Of a stretch of 64,000 nt of DNA, positions 26,887 through 36,089 are shown one piece after another (position 1 is the stretch's first letter; the number at the start of each line of letters is the position of its first letter). A model generated the notes under the pieces. It was not told the DNA's origin. It saw nothing but the letters and a program-made list of their open reading frames with translations, and ran no database searches. Origin of the DNA: Acuticoccus sp963704595 (GTDB lineage: Bacteria; Pseudomonadota; Alphaproteobacteria; Rhizobiales; Amorphaceae); contig OY969922.1 in the NCBI GenBank assembly GCA_963704595.1, positions 1,240,001 to 1,304,000 on the forward strand. Reading direction: 5' to 3'. The translations under genes were made by a program, and so were the position numbers.

Positions 26887-29131
26887 CGGCCGGCTGCGTC
26901 TTGCGCCTGGCTTGGGTCAGCACGGCTCCGGTCATCGGCACGTCACTGCTGCGCAGGATCGCAAGCGCCGCCTTCGCCGCCTTCATCGACGTCTTGCCCG
27001 CCCGCACCAGCAACACGGCCGTGTCGGCAAGGCCGGCCGCGACCCGGGTTTCGGAGAAGGACGTGATCGGCGGCGTGTCGATCAGGACGATGTCGAACCG
27101 CGCGGTGAGTTCGTCGAGCAGCTGCTCGAACCGGATCGACGCGATCAGGTCCGCGCTGTGCGGGCTGCCTTTGCGGGGTGCGACGATCGAGATCCCGCTG
27201 TGGCGTTCCACCATGATCACGTCATCGAGCATGGCGCCGCCCTCCAGATAGTCGACCAGACAATCCCTCTTGCCGGAGCCGAGCCAGCGGGAGGGGAACA
27301 CGATGTCGGAGATCGACGGCCGGTAGAGGTCACAGTCCACGATGACCGATGTCCGCCCGATGGCCTGGAATGCGCTGGCGAGCGCCACGGAGGTGGTGGA
27401 CTTGCCGTCTCCCGGGTTGGCGGACGTCAGCAGCAGAACCTGCCCGCGCCCGTCAACGCTGGTTATGCGCAGCGACGCGCGAAGGCTGCGGATGGCGTCG
27501 GAATAGAGCGTCGGGGTCTGCGGCCAGGCATGGCGCGCGGCCCACCGGCGGCGCGACCCCGGCGTCGCGGGCAGTGAGCCAAATATCGTGATGCCGGTGC
27601 GCGCCTGCAGCTCCTGCGCGGTCCGCACCGGACGCCACACCAGCTCCACCACGAACATGATCGCCAGCCCGATGGCGAGGCCGAACACCGTCGCCGCGGC
27701 CATGATCAGCTTCTTGCGCGGATGCGACGGGGACGTCGGCGGCTCCGCCGTGGAAATCACGCGGGCGTCGGCGCGCTGGATCTCGGCCTGTTCCGAGGTT
27801 TCATTGTAACGCGCCAGGAAGTTTTCGTAGACCGAGCGCGTTGCGTCCGCGAAGCGGTCGAGCTGGCGAAGTTCGACGGAGGTCTTCGAAAGCTCCATCA
27901 GGCGGCGCTCCACCTCCTTCAGGCTGGCGCCAAGCTGTGCTTCGCGCGCCGTCTCGACTTCCACCTGGCTGCGCAGCCCCTCCATCGTCTTCTGGATCTC
28001 GACCTTTATGGAGCGATCGACGTCCGCGAGTTCGGCGGTGACTGCCACGACGTCGGGGTGGCTCTCTCCGAACCACTTGCGCAGTTCGGCATTCTTGCGC
28101 TGGAGCTCGCTGAGCTGCTGGTTGAGCGTCAGGATCAGGGGCGACGACAGTGCCGCGGAGGCGGCCTCAAGGCCGCCGCGCTCGACCAGTCGCTCGACCT
28201 GGGAAAGCCGGGCCTCGGCGACGACGCGGTCGCTGCTGGCACGCACCATCTCGCTGTTGATCTCGGCGAGCCGCTGCTGCGTGATCTCGACCCCGCCGCC
28301 ATCGGCCGTCAGCGAAGTCTTGAACGCGACGACGTTCGCCTCGGCCTCTTCGACCTGCGTCTTCAGGCGGTCGATGCGTTCGCCCAGCCATACGTTCGCG
28401 CGCCGCGTCAGCGCGCGTTTCTCGTCGATCTGGCTCGCGATGTAGCGGTCCGCGACCGCGTTCGCGATCATGGCGGCAGTGTCCGGATCGGGTGATTTCA
28501 TGCTCACATGGATCGCGTAGGAGATGCCGCCCTGTTCCACCGAGAGGCCGTTCTGGATCTTCTGCACGACGAGATTGCGCCCATCGTCCGCCGGGGTCGC
28601 CGCTGGCGCCGGTACGGCAAGGGCGGCCGCGGTCGCAATTTCCTCCGGAGTCGGGGCCGGCGTTTCGCTCTTCAGGCCTGAAAGCATCGCAACGATCCGG
28701 TCGGACCAGGCCGAGAGGGCCTTGCCGATGCCGCCGCCGCTGTCCTCCTTCGGCGGAGGGGCTGCGAACTGCGGATGGTCCATGAGGTCGAGCTCGTCCA
28801 CCACCTCGCCGATCAGGACGTTCGAGCGCAGGATCGCGAGCTCGCCCGCGACGACCGAAGAGGTCAGGGACAGCTCAGAAACAACGCCGCGAACGTTCGT
28901 CACGTTGGGCTGGCGCGAGTCCAGAAGAAGGATGGAAGTCGCGGTGTAGACCGGCGTCACGCGCTTCAGTGCCAGCCACGCGCCGCCCATCGTCATCACC
29001 GTGCAGGCGAGGATGATGAGCTTGCGGCGCCAGATCACCTCCACGACACCGAGGATGTTGATCGTGCCCCCGCTGGCCGGCTCCGTGTCCAGCGGTGTCC
29101 CCATCGTTCGGACGGGTCTGAACTGGTTCAT
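26858..29131 (-). CDS. Polysaccharide co-polymerase / tyrosine autokinase (Wzc/ExoP type)
   Basis: 757 residues. A Wzz domain begins at about residue 25 with INILGVVEVIWRRKLIILAC (first membrane helix), a long periplasmic coiled-coil region spans about 200-430, the second helix is at about 478-500 (LIMAAATVFGLAIGLAIMFV), and a BY-kinase domain ends the protein: Walker A TSANPGDGKST, Walker A-prime VIVDCDLYRP, Walker B IVLIDTPP. The C-terminal Tyr cluster is minimal (GYGGY), fewer than in E. coli Wzc. It controls chain length and export with the outer-membrane protein encoded at 51-52 kb. ATG 29131 lies seven bases after GGAGG; the frame is open to 29320 but that stretch is not conserved-looking. 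Confidence 0.93.
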   Translation of the reverse strand: MNQFRPVRTMGTPLDTEPASGGTINILGVVEVIWRRKLIILACTVMTMGGAWLALKRVTPVYTATSILLLDSRQPNVTNVRGVVSELSLTSSVVAGELAILRSNVLIGEVVDELDLMDHPQFAAPPPKEDSGGGIGKALSAWSDRIVAMLSGLKSETPAPTPEEIATAAALAVPAPAATPADDGRNLVVQKIQNGLSVEQGGISYAIHVSMKSPDPDTAAMIANAVADRYIASQIDEKRALTRRANVWLGERIDRLKTQVEEAEANVVAFKTSLTADGGGVEITQQRLAEINSEMVRASSDRVVAEARLSQVERLVERGGLEAASAALSSPLILTLNQQLSELQRKNAELRKWFGESHPDVVAVTAELADVDRSIKVEIQKTMEGLRSQVEVETAREAQLGASLKEVERRLMELSKTSVELRQLDRFADATRSVYENFLARYNETSEQAEIQRADARVISTAEPPTSPSHPRKKLIMAAATVFGLAIGLAIMFVVELVWRPVRTAQELQARTGITIFGSLPATPGSRRRWAARHAWPQTPTLYSDAIRSLRASLRITSVDGRGQVLLLTSANPGDGKSTTSVALASAFQAIGRTSVIVDCDLYRPSISDIVFPSRWLGSGKRDCLVDYLEGGAMLDDVIMVERHSGISIVAPRKGSPHSADLIASIRFEQLLDELTARFDIVLIDTPPITSFSETRVAAGLADTAVLLVRAGKTSMKAAKAALAILRSSDVPMTGAVLTQARRKTQPADGYGGYHRA

Positions 29132-29394
29132 GTGCGGGCCTCCACGGCTGTGATCGAAGCATGCGGGAACCATGATGTTTCCCGGCGGTTGACATGCGAC
29201 TTGCTTCGAGACCGTGTTTTCGTGCATGGCGAATGCAATCGGGTTATGCATGTGCCGCGTTCTTGAAGGAATGAGCGTTGTTTTTGTGCTCGAACAACAG
29301 CAATCGGCAAACGCATGCATTGGTCCTGCTTGAGCATTGATCCAATCGGCCGCCGTCTTGACGGTACGCAGCCGAAATGGAAGGAGCGCCGTTC
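29132..29394. promoter_or_regulatory. Divergent region between tyrosine-kinase gene and small membrane gene
   Basis: 263 bases, no gene. It should contain the leftward promoter for the kinase/glycosyltransferase pair and a rightward one for the 51-residue gene. A TTGACA stands at 29189-29194, but no convincing -10 follows at 16-18 bases. Confidence 0.4.
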
Positions 29395-29550
29395 ATGGCG
29401 AAGGCTGTGGATTCCGCTGACGAGCGCTACCGAAGCCGGCGAACTGCCAGGAACTTCGGGATGATGTCGCAGGGGCGGACGATCCGCCTCGCCGTGCTGG
29501 TGATGTGCGCCGCGTTCTGGGTCGCGGTCGCGGCTTACGTCCTTCTCTAG
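29395..29550 (+). CDS. Small single-pass membrane protein, 51 residues
   Basis: A short gene with an AAGGAGCG ribosome site at 29381-29388 and ATG at 29395, ending TAG at 29550. The basic N-terminal half (DERYRSRRTARNFGMM) is followed by one clear membrane helix, LAVLVMCAAFWVAVAAYVLL, at the C-terminus; topology N-in is expected. No family is recognised. Placed between the tyrosine autokinase and a convergent glycosyltransferase gene inside the polysaccharide locus, it could be a small accessory of the export or regulation machinery (inference from position only). Confidence 0.6.
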   Translation: MAKAVDSADERYRSRRTARNFGMMSQGRTIRLAVLVMCAAFWVAVAAYVLL

Positions 29551-29582
29551 ACGCAGCAACGATTGTTCGTGCCGGGCCGCCA

Positions 29583-30782
29583 TCACATCGGCCCGAGTTC
29601 GGTGTGGGGATCGATGATGCTCGTGCGGAACCGGTTCGTGTCCGCGGCGCGCACCGCGGCCTGATACGCCCGCTCCGCCAACGAATCGTAGGCGGCGCGA
29701 TCGTCACGGAGCCAGCGCAATGCCTCGGCCGCGGCGTCGATGTCGGGCTCGGCCCATCGGCTCCCGGAGTAGATCCCCTGCGGGTCCTTCACCGGCACCA
29801 GCGCATAGGGCAGCAGCACGCTGTCGGCATTGCTCATGAAATCGAGATTTCCCGACCACCCGGTTGCTATGGCCGGAATGCCATGTCCCATCGCCTCCAG
29901 GATCGGCAGGCCGAACCCCTCCGCACGATGGGTGGAGACGAAGGCATCCGTGGACCGGTAGAGCGCGGCAAGCTCGGCTTCGTCGAGGTAGGAGCGGATG
30001 CAGTGTGCGTTGGGCATGCGCCCAAGGGTTTCGGCCAGGGCATCCGCGACGGGTCCGTGCCCTGTCAGCTTCACCACCAGCGCAGCGTCCTTGCAGTCGC
30101 CGAACGCGCGCGAGAACGCCTCGACCGCACCGTAGGGGTTCTTGCGGGCAAGGCTGGACCGCGCATCGGCCATCACCAGCACTGTGAAGGGGCCATCCCT
30201 CCGGGTGCGCGGCGTGTGAACGGGCAGCCGGTGCGGGACGACGCGCACCGGGATGCTGAAGAGGCTGGCAAGGCTGTGCGCTGAAAAGCGGCTCGGCGTC
30301 CAGATCTCGCTGACCAGCGCCTCGTTGGGGCGCCATTCCAGCGGGGGGTCGGGAAGCTCCCAGGCCCAGTAGGCCACCCGCCGCGCCCGCGAGACATGCG
30401 GCAGCGTCGCGCGCATCAGGCTCGCGGTCTGCGGGGCGCCACAGTGAAATATATAGCTGGTCGACAGGCGATGGGTCGTCCGGACCAGCGGGTTGCGCAG
30501 CGCGGCCGTGGCATCGACCATGGTGGCGTCCATCTGGCACGAGAGCAGGGCGGCGTGCTGCAGCCGCGCGCCTTGTGAAATGCCTGTGCCGCGCCCGTAG
30601 GCGGCCACCACGGCCGGCAGCGTGAAGTCCCGGTCCTCGGATGGCGGGCTGAGGTGCGGGCTCAGCGACATGCGAACCCCGGTCAGCATCGTGTTCGCGA
30701 GCTGCTGCTTCAGGGCGGGGCCGAAGCTGGCGGCGGTCAGGCGCTGGGTCCATGCGGTGTTGCGGGCGGGGGCGTGCGTCAC
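29583..30782 (-). CDS. Glycosyltransferase family 4
   Basis: 399 residues from a GTG at 30782 that overlaps the upstream GT2 stop (GTGA); the frame is open further but lies inside that gene. Middle region: YWAWELPDPPLEWRPNEALV and IWTPSRFSAHSLASLFSIPV, a pattern found in GT4 enzymes that act late on repeat units. Donor site: TDAFVSTHRAEGFGLPILEA with the EX7E-type ending GLPILEAMGHGIPAIATGWSG. Probably adds a sugar to the undecaprenyl-linked repeat unit. Ends 33 bases from the convergent small membrane gene. Confidence 0.88.
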   Translation of the reverse strand: MTHAPARNTAWTQRLTAASFGPALKQQLANTMLTGVRMSLSPHLSPPSEDRDFTLPAVVAAYGRGTGISQGARLQHAALLSCQMDATMVDATAALRNPLVRTTHRLSTSYIFHCGAPQTASLMRATLPHVSRARRVAYWAWELPDPPLEWRPNEALVSEIWTPSRFSAHSLASLFSIPVRVVPHRLPVHTPRTRRDGPFTVLVMADARSSLARKNPYGAVEAFSRAFGDCKDAALVVKLTGHGPVADALAETLGRMPNAHCIRSYLDEAELAALYRSTDAFVSTHRAEGFGLPILEAMGHGIPAIATGWSGNLDFMSNADSVLLPYALVPVKDPQGIYSGSRWAEPDIDAAAEALRWLRDDRAAYDSLAERAYQAAVRAADTNRFRTSIIDPHTELGPM

Positions 30783-31720
30783 AGATCGAGCGCTCTCTCC
30801 GGGCGGATACGCCCGGTCAGGAGGTCGCCCAGCGCAATGAAGTTGCCGCGCAGCCGGCCACGCCTGTCCACGTACCGTTCCGGCCGTGCAGACCTCAGGA
30901 TGTTGGCGGACATGTTCCGCGCGATGCGGTTCAGTGCGTAGGCATAGGGATAGGCGCGCCCCTTTGAGGAGAGCGCGAGATGCACGGGGTTGGCGACCTG
31001 CGAATAACCGAGGCGGAGCCCCGATCCACGGCCAGTCTTGGTACCGAGATGGACGCCTCGCGCGTCCTCCAGTCGAACGATGGAGCCGTACGCGCCCAGC
31101 CTGCGCGTGAAGTCCACGTCTTCCTGCCACCCGTAGAGCGGCAACCGCTCGTTCACCCGGATGCGATGGGCGTGGACGAGGGACATGCGCACCGCCATGT
31201 TGCAGCCGTAGCCGCAAAAGGCCGGCTGACCCGACGGTGTCGCTGCCGTCGTTCCCGCGTCGGCCGCGAGGATTGCGCGGCCCTCGGCTGCGGTGATCCC
31301 CGGGCCGCCGATCCCGTCGGCGAGAACGGTCCCGGTTGCGACGGCAAGGCGAGGGCTTGCCGCGAACGCTTCGAGCGTCCGCGCCACGTAATCCGCGGCA
31401 ATGAGGAAGTCGTCGTCGAGGAAGAGGACGATGTCGCAGTCATGCGCCGCGTCGAGGATCGCGTTTCGCTGCCGCGGAAGGCCGGGCGAGCTGAATAGGA
31501 GCCGTGTGCCGTCCCCCGGGAAAACCGCGCCCGCGACGTCAGCATCACCGGTGGCGCAGACGATCACCGCGTCGGGTGCGCGCGTCTGTCCGGCAATTTC
31601 CATCAGGGTTTGCTTCAGGATCGGCGCGCGACCGATGGTGGCGATGCCGATCGCAAGCCTTTGCGGGCGCGCTGCCGCCGTTTTCGGCGATGTCGCCATG
31701 ATCGTGGGGCTGGCGTTCAT
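30779..31720 (-). CDS. Glycosyltransferase family 2
   Basis: 313 residues, GT-A fold. LAIGIATIGRAPILKQTLME near residue 22 is the nucleotide-binding beta strand, VLFLDDDFLIAADYV at about 96-110 carries the metal-binding DDD, and YGWQEDVDFTRRLGAYG at about 195-211 supplies the catalytic ED pair. Transfers a sugar from an NDP donor to the growing repeat unit. Overlaps the following GT4 gene by 4 bases and is divergent from another GT4 gene across a 65-base gap that must contain both promoters. Confidence 0.92.
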   Translation of the reverse strand: MNASPTIMATSPKTAAARPQRLAIGIATIGRAPILKQTLMEIAGQTRAPDAVIVCATGDADVAGAVFPGDGTRLLFSSPGLPRQRNAILDAAHDCDIVLFLDDDFLIAADYVARTLEAFAASPRLAVATGTVLADGIGGPGITAAEGRAILAADAGTTAATPSGQPAFCGYGCNMAVRMSLVHAHRIRVNERLPLYGWQEDVDFTRRLGAYGSIVRLEDARGVHLGTKTGRGSGLRLGYSQVANPVHLALSSKGRAYPYAYALNRIARNMSANILRSARPERYVDRRGRLRGNFIALGDLLTGRIRPERALDL

Positions 31721-31785
31721 CGGGCCGGAACCCCCATACTGGTCCGACCGCAGCGTGCTATCCGCGAAGGCTCGGACGAACCGAC

Positions 31786-32880
31786 ATGAACGCGACGCTT
31801 CCCGACACCGTCCCCCCCATCTCGATCAACGGCCGCTTCCTTGCCCAGCCCGTGACCGGGGTGCAGCGCTACGCCCTCGAGATCCTGCGTGCCGCTGGCG
31901 AACTGGCGGCGGAGGACAGGTGGCCACGATGCGAGGTTCTGGTGCCGCCGATGGCGACGCCGCCCGAGGGCGTTCCGTTCGCCGTGCGCACGGTCGGCCG
32001 CCGCACCGGGCACGCCTGGGAGCAGGCCGAGCTCGCCCCCGCCGCACGGGGCACGGTCCTTCTCAGCCTCGGCAACACCGCGCCGCTCAAGAGCCGGCGG
32101 CAGGTGGTGGTGATCCACGACGCCGGCGCGTTCGACACGCCGGCCTCGTACAGCCTCGCGTTCCGCTCCTGGTACAAGGCGCTGCATTGGGGTCTCGCCC
32201 GCACCCGCACCCGGATTGTGACCGTGTCGCGCTTTTCGCGCGACCGCCTGGCGGCGCGCCTCGGCGTTGCGGCGAACACCATCGGCGTGGTGCGCGAGGG
32301 CGCCGACCACATGGACCGTATCGTCCCGGAGCCTGAAATCCTCGCCCGTCACGGGCTCGAGCCGGGCCGCTTCGCCATCGCGGTCGGCAGCCGGGCCGAG
32401 CACAAGAACCTCAAGAGCCTCGCCAGCGCGTCGCGGCTGCTGAAGGCGAACGGGATGGTCCTCGCCATTGCCGGCTCGCTCGACCCCGCGGTTTTCCGTC
32501 CAGACGGTGATGCGACCGGCTTTCCGATCGTCGAGCTCGGGCGGGTCAGCGACGGCGAGCTGCGCGCGCTCTACGAGGCCGCGGCGTGCCTCCTGTTTCC
32601 CTCCCGCTACGAAGGCTTCGGCCTGCCCCCGGTCGAGGCGCTCGCCTGCGGCTGCCCGGTGATCGCGGCCGGCGGCAGCGCCGTCGAGGAGATCTGCGGC
32701 GCTGCGGCGCTGATCTATCCGGCCGGCGATCCCGCCGGTCCCGATCGGTGCCTCACGCGCCTCATCGACGACCCGGCGCTGGCCGCAGACCTGCGCGCGC
32801 GCGGCGCCGCGCTGGCGCAGACGCTCACCTGGCGGGAGGCTGCGCTCGACCTTGCCGCCGTGACGGCGGCAGTCCCCTGA
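31786..32880 (+). CDS. Glycosyltransferase family 4
   Basis: 364 residues. N-terminal ISINGRFLAQPVTGVQRYAL (residues about 12-31) is the classical start of WbdA/MtfB-like mannosyltransferases (the GVQRY/GIGRY signature), VVVIHDAGAF follows, and the donor site has AVGSRAEHKNLKSL and FPSRYEGFGLPPVEALACGC with EX7E. A mannosyltransferase is plausible next to manC, but the sugar is not proven. Stands alone on the plus strand and converges with the beta-helix gene. Confidence 0.92.
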   Translation: MNATLPDTVPPISINGRFLAQPVTGVQRYALEILRAAGELAAEDRWPRCEVLVPPMATPPEGVPFAVRTVGRRTGHAWEQAELAPAARGTVLLSLGNTAPLKSRRQVVVIHDAGAFDTPASYSLAFRSWYKALHWGLARTRTRIVTVSRFSRDRLAARLGVAANTIGVVREGADHMDRIVPEPEILARHGLEPGRFAIAVGSRAEHKNLKSLASASRLLKANGMVLAIAGSLDPAVFRPDGDATGFPIVELGRVSDGELRALYEAAACLLFPSRYEGFGLPPVEALACGCPVIAAGGSAVEEICGAAALIYPAGDPAGPDRCLTRLIDDPALAADLRARGAALAQTLTWREAALDLAAVTAAVP

Positions 32881-32901
32881 GTTTGCCCGGCACGCCATCG
32901 A

Positions 32902-34065
32902 TCAGCCCTGCGGCATGCGCACGGCAGCGGGCGCCTCGGTGATCTCCTGGCCGGCCACCCAGTGGATCGTCCCGGGGCCCTTCGTCAGCCGGCCCGTGGT
33001 CGTGCGCCAGTTCCAGCCGCGCAGGCCGCTCATGTGCACTTCGCTGCCGGCGGCGTTGAAGGCGAACAGCTCCTCGACGACCGGCTCGTGGGTGCCGTTG
33101 ATCATGAAGAAGCCGCCGAAGAAATCGGTCCGACCGACGCCGTTATGAAACGGAACTTCCTTCGGCGGCAGGATCTCGACCCTGCAACTTACGAAGTCGA
33201 CCTGGCCGTTGTTGTCCCACAGCACGCGGTTAGCATAGTTGAGGGAACACGCCACGAAGGTGAGTTCGAAGCCCGCGGTGTTGGAAATGTGGCAGTAGCA
33301 ACTGAACAGCACGGACTGGTGGAACGAGATCTTCTCGCCCGCATCCTCCGCGCCGAAGGGGCAGTTGACGGCAAAGTTGCAGTCGTAGATCGAGCAGTGG
33401 TGGAAGTTGATGAGGTAGGCGCGGTCACGAAATTCCACGCCGTTCTCGAAATCGTGGATCGAACAGTCGCGAATCTGGGCACGGCTCGACATCGCGATCA
33501 TCTCGGTCTGGAACTTCAGTCCGGTGACGTGGCGGACTTTGGGACGCGGTCCGAAGATCTCGAAACCCTCGAACATGTGAGGACCGTGGCCGTACTGCGG
33601 CCCCGCGCTGCCCTCGAAAAGTATCGCGCTGCTGCCTTCCGCCAGGTTGCGGAAGTTCAGCGCCACGCCGTCGCCGCGCATGCTCACCCGTGCCGGGTTC
33701 ACCCTCAGCCCGCGGTTGAGGATGTACGCCTGGCCCCCGTTCGGCACATGGACGAGGCCGCTGGTGTTCTTCTCGGCCGTGTCGATGGCCGTCTGGATGG
33801 CGCACCAGTCGATCTCGTCGGTCAGATCGGTCGCGCACGGGTAGACCGCCTGCGCAGCCTTCAGCGTGCTGAACCGCTCCGAAAGAGGGTGGCTGCGGCC
33901 GTCGCCGAACGCGCCCTCCGGCAGGATGTGCGAGAAGCTGGCAGTTGTCGCGCTGTCAGGCTGCGCGCCGAGCGCGGGACCTGCCGCAAGGGCGGGCATC
34001 GCGGCGGCACCGCCAGCCGTTGCCACGATCATCGCGCGCCTGCTCAAACCGTTGTTTGGCGTCAT
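32902..34065 (-). other. Candidate separate start of the Tat-exported beta-helix protein
   Basis: ATG 34065 has AGGA five bases upstream and is directly followed by a twin-arginine signal-like N-terminus. In the +1 frame a TGA overlaps this ATG, which is where a separate methyltransferase gene would be expected to stop. If used, the product is a 387-residue periplasmic beta-helix protein, a fold typical of polysaccharide lyases, epimerases or hydrolases in exopolysaccharide loci. No lyase active-site residues were identified. Confidence 0.55.
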
Positions 34066-34905
34066 GTTGGTCCTGTCGATCGTCTGTTCGGGTTGAGGGC
34101 TGTGGTGGAACGACTGGTCTCGCGCCGCGGCCTGCCCGGCCGCGCGATAGACGACCGTCTGACCGCGGCGGAAGCCGGGCACGGCCCAGCAGGCAGCTCG
34201 GAAAAGCGCCTGGCTGACGGCGTTGCCGCCACCGGTGAAATAGTTGCGGAATTCGTGGCGCACCGTCGTCAGGCCGACCTTGTCGCCGAGCGCGATCAGC
34301 TCGCCCCTGGTGTACTCGCGGAAATGGCCCGGATTGGTCGGGTTGAGCCGCAGCGCCTCGTAAGGGTTCGCCCCGGCCAGCGCCTTGACTCGCTTGTGCA
34401 GCGCCGCCGCGTTGGGCGTCTGGCAGATGAGGACGCCGGACTCCTTCAGCACGGTCTGCAGCATCAGGAGCACGAGCTCCGGCGCGGTGTGGATGTGCTC
34501 GATCACCTCCGCCATCACGATGAGGTCGAACGTGCGGTCGGTCGGGATCGGCGCGCGCGCCTGCGCATCGTTGAGGTTGTAGACGACATGCGGGATGTCG
34601 CCCCACCGATCGTCCGGCGCCAGCGGGAAGCCCAGCGTGGTCACGTCGGCGTAAGCGTTGCACAGCATCGTCGACAGGGTGCTGCGGCCGATGTCGAGGA
34701 CGGCAGCGTCCGGGCTCGGAACGCAGGTTCTGGCAAGTTCGAGCAGGTACCTGAAGCGCGCGCCGTGATAGTCGTCGTAGCCTTCGCTGCCGGTGTACGA
34801 GGCCTCCTGCCGGGCGAGCGCGTCTGCAATGCGCATCGCATCGGCGCGGCTGCGCGTCGGCCGGGGGCGGAACTCGGGCGCCGTGGTTTCCATCGTTTGT
34901 GTCAT
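32902..34905 (-). CDS. SAM methyltransferase fused in frame to a Tat-type parallel beta-helix protein
   Basis: A single 667-residue open frame with two unrelated parts. Residues 1-280: class I methyltransferase, with the SAM motif AAVLDIGRSTLSTML near residue 66, the acidic/motif II region VVYNLNDAQ and MAEVIEHIHTAPELVLLMLQ, as in repeat-unit methylases. Residues about 281-667: begins MTPNNGLSRRAMIVATAGGA, which looks like a Tat signal peptide (SRRAMIV then hydrophobic run to ALAAGPALG), followed by a pectate-lyase-like right-handed beta-helix (repeated IRDCSIHDFENGVEF and INFHHCSIYDCNFAV coils). A Tat signal in the middle of a protein would not be usable, so either this is a true fusion or one base is wrong and two overlapping genes (ATGA at 34065) exist. 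The start overlaps the upstream hydrolase stop by 4 bases. Confidence 0.75.
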   Translation of the reverse strand: MTQTMETTAPEFRPRPTRSRADAMRIADALARQEASYTGSEGYDDYHGARFRYLLELARTCVPSPDAAVLDIGRSTLSTMLCNAYADVTTLGFPLAPDDRWGDIPHVVYNLNDAQARAPIPTDRTFDLIVMAEVIEHIHTAPELVLLMLQTVLKESGVLICQTPNAAALHKRVKALAGANPYEALRLNPTNPGHFREYTRGELIALGDKVGLTTVRHEFRNYFTGGGNAVSQALFRAACWAVPGFRRGQTVVYRAAGQAAARDQSFHHSPQPEQTIDRTNMTPNNGLSRRAMIVATAGGAAAMPALAAGPALGAQPDSATTASFSHILPEGAFGDGRSHPLSERFSTLKAAQAVYPCATDLTDEIDWCAIQTAIDTAEKNTSGLVHVPNGGQAYILNRGLRVNPARVSMRGDGVALNFRNLAEGSSAILFEGSAGPQYGHGPHMFEGFEIFGPRPKVRHVTGLKFQTEMIAMSSRAQIRDCSIHDFENGVEFRDRAYLINFHHCSIYDCNFAVNCPFGAEDAGEKISFHQSVLFSCYCHISNTAGFELTFVACSLNYANRVLWDNNGQVDFVSCRVEILPPKEVPFHNGVGRTDFFGGFFMINGTHEPVVEELFAFNAAGSEVHMSGLRGWNWRTTTGRLTKGPGTIHWVAGQEITEAPAAVRMPQG

Positions 34906-36089
34906 GGTGCGAGGGTTCCGCGTTCAGACGAATGTGCGAGGACGTCTTCAAGGGGGACGATGGCGGCTGGCAGGGGCCCGATCTGGTCTTGCTGGCCGGA
35001 AGCGTTGCGCAGGTTCTTGTCGAGGAAGTCCCTGACCACCGTGTCGAGTGCCTCCCACCGCGCGGTGCGGTCGCGGTCGTCGGCCTTGCCGAGGGCGCTG
35101 AAGGCCGGCCGCACCAGACGGTCGCCAAGTTCGGTGTGGGCAACGTCCGGCATCACCAGAGCGAAGTGGCCGGGACGTTCCGCCATGGCCTCGACGCGCT
35201 GCATCTCGAGGCGCGTGAGGCGCGCTTCGTAGCGGATCCACTCGGTCGGGCTGTTCACCGCATCGGCAGGCATCAGCGCCGCGTCGCTGAACACGAAGAG
35301 GTACGGGACACTGACGCCCGCCGCCCCCGCGGCGCCGTAGGTGGACCCGTCCAGGTTGACCACCGCGGCGATCCTCTCGTCCGCATGCGCCAGTGCGACC
35401 GCCGTCCCGCCGCCGAACGACAGACCGATCGCCCCCACGCGGGTGAAGTCGATGGCCTCCGCAAAGGGGGCGGTGCGGGCAAGCTCGTCGATCACCAGGG
35501 TCGACGTCGCGGCGGCAAGTTCCGTGCGGCGGCCGGCACGTTGAAGCGATGCGTCGAGAGCCGCGTCGCCGCTGTAGTCCAGCGAGGATCGCACGGCCTG
35601 CTGGTCCGTCTCGCCCGGCGGAAGCGGGTGATGGGACGGATCGTCGAGCGCGGCGACGATGTAGCCGTGGCTGGCAAGGCTTGCCAGCATGAGGCTGTTG
35701 TCGGTCCGCGTGGAACCACCTGCGGCGTGGTAGACGACAAGCGTGCGCCTGGCGTCGGCCGGTGCGAGCGGCGCGTCCACAAGGGCCTGCGCGCGGGTCG
35801 GGTGGCGCAGCGCGGCAACCAGCGCCCGTGCGGTCTCGCCCGCGTCACCCTCAGCCGCCGCCGGGTACCACAGGTCGAACACGACCTCGCCGGCGGGCAC
35901 CGCGACGCTCATCTCGGCAAAGCCAACCGTCTCAGGTCCGGCCGGATCCGGCACGGGCGTGCCGATGAAGAGGGCGCGGCGCAGATGCTCCTTCACGGCA
36001 TCGCCCACGGCCGGCACGAAGGCCGCCGCCGCACCGGTGGCGAGCCCCATCACGAGGACCACCGCAAGGATATGCAGCGCACGGTTCAA
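34902..36089 (-). CDS. Alpha/beta hydrolase (dienelactone/PAF-acetylhydrolase-like), secreted or membrane-anchored
   Basis: 395 residues. N-terminal hydrophobic segment ALHILAVVLVMGLATGAAAA suggests a signal peptide or anchor. The nucleophile elbow is IGLSFGGGTAVAL (Ser near residue 223); oxyanion strand LVVYHAAGGSTRTD; a candidate Asp lies in FSDAALMPA and the catalytic His in MPDVAHTELGD. Insertions between strands resemble platelet-activating-factor-acetylhydrolase-like esterases. It overlaps the NRPS stop by 4 bases and the methyltransferase start by 4 bases, so it is translated with the NRPS; it may hydrolyse an ester or lactone of the NRPS product or a polysaccharide acyl group (inference). 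Confidence 0.83.
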   Translation of the reverse strand: MNRALHILAVVLVMGLATGAAAAFVPAVGDAVKEHLRRALFIGTPVPDPAGPETVGFAEMSVAVPAGEVVFDLWYPAAAEGDAGETARALVAALRHPTRAQALVDAPLAPADARRTLVVYHAAGGSTRTDNSLMLASLASHGYIVAALDDPSHHPLPPGETDQQAVRSSLDYSGDAALDASLQRAGRRTELAAATSTLVIDELARTAPFAEAIDFTRVGAIGLSFGGGTAVALAHADERIAAVVNLDGSTYGAAGAAGVSVPYLFVFSDAALMPADAVNSPTEWIRYEARLTRLEMQRVEAMAERPGHFALVMPDVAHTELGDRLVRPAFSALGKADDRDRTARWEALDTVVRDFLDKNLRNASGQQDQIGPLPAAIVPLEDVLAHSSERGTLAP

